DNA from: a virus
DNA length: 20,448 nucleotides
Direction: 5' to 3' (one strand)
IMG/VR virus record: IMGVR_UViG_3300031669_000299
Coordinates: 1 to 20,448 of that record
The position numbers and the translations under genes are program-made. The notes beneath the pieces were generated by a model that did not search any database, was not told where the DNA came from, and was given only the letters and a program-made list of their open reading frames with translations. Shown here piece after piece: positions 18,952 to 20,448 of this stretch. Every line of letters starts with the position of its first letter. Position 1 is the first letter of the stretch.

Positions 18952-19424
18952 TACCCCCTTGCCGTAGAGCCGCCTTCTGGAGCTCTCGGATCAGGATAAC
19001 CATCACTCTTGGCCTTGTCAAGTATTTACACTGTGTATTTCCTACCGGGAACTACTGTTCTTTGAGTTTCTTCTCAGGACGCCCTCCCAGCGCAAAAAAA
19101 TTGGGCGGGGGCGAAGCACTAAGGAATGGGGAACCCTAGAAAATTTTTCAGATTCGGGGCTCTTACCTAGACGGATCTTAGAAACCGCCAGGTTACCCCG
19201 GTTCGGCGGGGGCCTGCGGCGGTCGGAACCGGACATGGTTCAAGTAGCGGTGTTGCTACTCCACCAGCATATCAGATATTCCAGGGTCATCCGACACTCG
19301 CTGCGCTCGCTGACCCTGTTTCTGGGTCTATCTAAATGGCCACCAGCCCGTCCAGGAGGGGTCAAACGGGCCCGCGAATCCCTTAGAAGTATCCTAGTAC
19401 CCCTTAAAGGCGAATAGGGGCCTT
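18952..19424. other. 473-nt region without a convincing gene
   Basis: Holds a promoter (18993-19021) and two hairpins: AGTAGC/GCTACT at 19243-19260 and CAGGGTCA/TGACCCTG at 19282-19318. The inner loop of the second repeats CGCTGCGCTCG. GC-rich and A/T-rich blocks alternate. ORFs there lack ribosome-binding sites. Confidence 0.5.
18993..19021 (-). promoter_or_regulatory. promoter for the antitoxin-like gene
   Basis: AAATACTTGACA with perfect TTGACA at 19016-19021 region, then TATCCT (18993-18998) after 18 nt. Leader of about 40 nt to the GTG. Confidence 0.65.
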
Positions 19425-19532
19425 CTAGAGTCTCTTGAACATTCGTTCGATATCATGAGCTGGAAGTTGCGTGTGGTGGTATCGCAATCTTCCACACTGA
19501 TCCCAGTACGAAATGGCTGATGATTTATGCAC
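19425..19532 (-). CDS. 35-aa small protein
   Basis: GTG at 19532 with AAAGGAGGG 5 nt upstream. The peptide starts MHKSSAISYWDQCGRLRY and ends DIERMFKRL, basic with a protein-like mix. A -35/-10 pair (19562-19590) precedes it at a sensible distance. An ATG upstream in another frame has the RBS inside it and is less likely. Confidence 0.55.
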   Translation of the reverse strand: MHKSSAISYWDQCGRLRYHHTQLPAHDIERMFKRL

Positions 19533-19561
19533 TGTAACCCTCCTTTAATCATCGTTCGATT

Positions 19562-19590
19562 CTGATAGCATATCGTCCACAGCCTGTCAA
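19562..19590 (-). promoter_or_regulatory. promoter for the 35-aa gene
   Basis: AAAAACTTGACA with TTGACA at 19585-19590, 17 nt, then TGC-TATCAG (extended -10). Shares the ACTTGACA form with other promoters here. Confidence 0.65.
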
Positions 19591-19715
19591 GTTTTTCGAT
19601 TCTACAAAGTAGGGTAGTTCTACCCTCACCAGATAGTAGCGGGCTCATATGGGCCATCTAGGTGCCAAGGGTGGCAGTCTGGCAGTGGCCACGGTAGGGC
19701 AGTCTGCACTATGGC

Positions 19716-19742
19716 AACAAGAAAGGCACCCCGTAGGGTGCC
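19716..19742 (-). terminator. rho-independent terminator after the 188-aa gene
   Basis: GGCACCC, loop TACG, GGGTGCC (7 bp perfect) followed by TTTCTTGTT on the minus strand, about 27 nt after the stop codon. Confidence 0.75.
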
Positions 19743-19768
19743 TGACTTGCCTTTGTGGTGAGTATGTG

Positions 19769-20335
19769 CTAGGGGCGCGTTAGCCTCTTGATAGTGCCGT
19801 CAGTACCGCCGAACGGTAGTAGGTGAGACTCCGTAGTGTCGTATGGGTTATCTCCATCGCGGTCAGTGTGGATGGTCACTACTGGGCGACCGTAGAACCC
19901 GTCGTTCAGTAGGGCGCGTGCCTGACCTAGGTACGTGGCGACTCGTTGCGACATATCTACTGGTGCATATTGGTTGCCGATACGGCGACGGAACCCATGA
20001 GCGGTGAGAGTCACGCCGGTCAGGTCAGTCCTACGGATAACCCAACTACCGGATAGTTCGCCAGTGTTATCAGATAGTGACCATGCACTAACGCGAAGAG
20101 ATACTTTGCCCCCGGTGTTGCGCGACACTAGGACATTGGCGACCAGTAGGTAACGGATACCGGCGACGGTAGCGGTAGTCCCTACTTGTAGGCGGTCGCC
20201 GAAGGTGTCGCCGGTAACGGTGTTCGCGTAGTCACCTTGATAAGCGGTAGCGCTGAACTTAGTTCTGATATCGCGTGCCAGCGTTGCTAGGTGTTGGCGG
20301 ACTGTTTTGTCCTGTTCGATAGTAAATACTGACAT
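19769..20335 (-). CDS. hypothetical protein with CTA-rich leucine codons
   Basis: 188 aa, beta-rich look (TVAGIRYLLVANVLVSR and GKVSLRVSAWSLSD), ending VVTIHTDRDGDNPYDTTESH. No family recognised. 11 of 17 leucine codons are CTA, read by the phage's own tRNA-Leu(TAG). AAAGG is 8 nt before the ATG, and a -10 TATACT (20377-20382) with TTGTTA 16 nt upstream lies about 40 nt ahead. It is a stand-alone transcription unit with its own terminator. Confidence 0.75.
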   Translation of the reverse strand: MSVFTIEQDKTVRQHLATLARDIRTKFSATAYQGDYANTVTGDTFGDRLQVGTTATVAGIRYLLVANVLVSRNTGGKVSLRVSAWSLSDNTGELSGSWVIRRTDLTGVTLTAHGFRRRIGNQYAPVDMSQRVATYLGQARALLNDGFYGRPVVTIHTDRDGDNPYDTTESHLLPFGGTDGTIKRLTRP

Positions 20336-20376
20336 TGTGACTACCTTTCACGGGCCACCCATTGACCCACGTAGTC

Positions 20377-20404
20377 AGTATATCGAACATGGGGAGGATA
20401 ACAA
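20377..20404 (-). promoter_or_regulatory. promoter for the 188-aa gene
   Basis: TTGTTA (20399-20404), 16 nt, TATACT (20377-20382). A TTGACT also lies nearby at 21-nt spacing. Confidence 0.5.
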
Positions 20405-20448
20405 GTCAAACAGGTAATTATTTCTGCCAGTTATTCCTACTAAGTTGA

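Noticed and set aside
19042-19236. Minus-strand 64-aa ORF
   Set aside because: No ribosome-binding site, low-complexity Arg/Pro content, and it lies across GC-rich blocks and a hairpin.
19235-19417. Plus-strand 60-aa ORF
   Set aside because: No ribosome-binding site or promoter, and it runs through a hairpin.

Overview
The window is part of a large, GC-moderate tailed-phage (siphovirus-like) genome that most probably infects an actinobacterium. The support is a leftward head-packaging module (terminase large subunit, portal, maturation protease), a very large tRNA array, several leaderless gene starts, many GTG starts, and small actinophage-type genes. A Streptomyces-type host is a plausible guess from the gene style and the tRNA load; it is not proven by the sequence.

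Layout. 1-7915 (minus strand): a tightly coupled packaging/head operon read leftward. It begins with small genes (67-aa hypothetical, membrane protein, zinc-ribbon protein, PD-(D/E)XK resolvase-like nuclease, hypotheticals), then terminase large subunit, portal, an acidic and a basic small protein, and the capsid maturation protease, which runs off the window edge and carries an in-frame internal start that could make a nested scaffold. Junctions are mostly TAATG or TAGTG stop/start overlaps. 7933-7960 is a terminator closing the tRNA operon. 7965-12906 (minus): 34 intact-looking tRNA genes whose anticodons together cover all 20 amino acids plus an initiator-like tRNA, with internal promoters, hairpins, a tandem repeat, and a chain of half-tRNAs arranged in permuted order (11581-11745). 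12914-13210: a small membrane protein opening the tRNA operon, apparently from a leaderless mRNA. 13211-13321: divergent promoter/operator region.

13322-18130 (plus): a rightward run of accessory genes: a coiled-coil hypothetical, a DUF4406 / deoxynucleoside monophosphate kinase fusion, a Cys-rich protein, small membrane proteins, a ParB-like protein and a SLOG-fold (DUF2493) protein, mostly with overlapping stops and starts. One minus-strand gene (16374-16718) converges on this run. 18196-20335 (minus): separately promoted small genes: an orphan IS3 OrfA-type DNA-binding protein, a Phd-antitoxin-like protein, a hidden 35-aa ORF and a CTA-rich 188-aa hypothetical with its own terminator.

How it works together: the left arm packages DNA and builds the head. 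The tRNA array probably supplies translation when the host pool is poor or attacked. The right arm supplies nucleotide metabolism and small host-interaction functions. The most unusual items are the permuted tRNA halves, three leucine-anticodon tRNAs with short variable loops, the conserved CAT just before 21 of 34 tRNA 5' ends, and a family of leaderless promoters.
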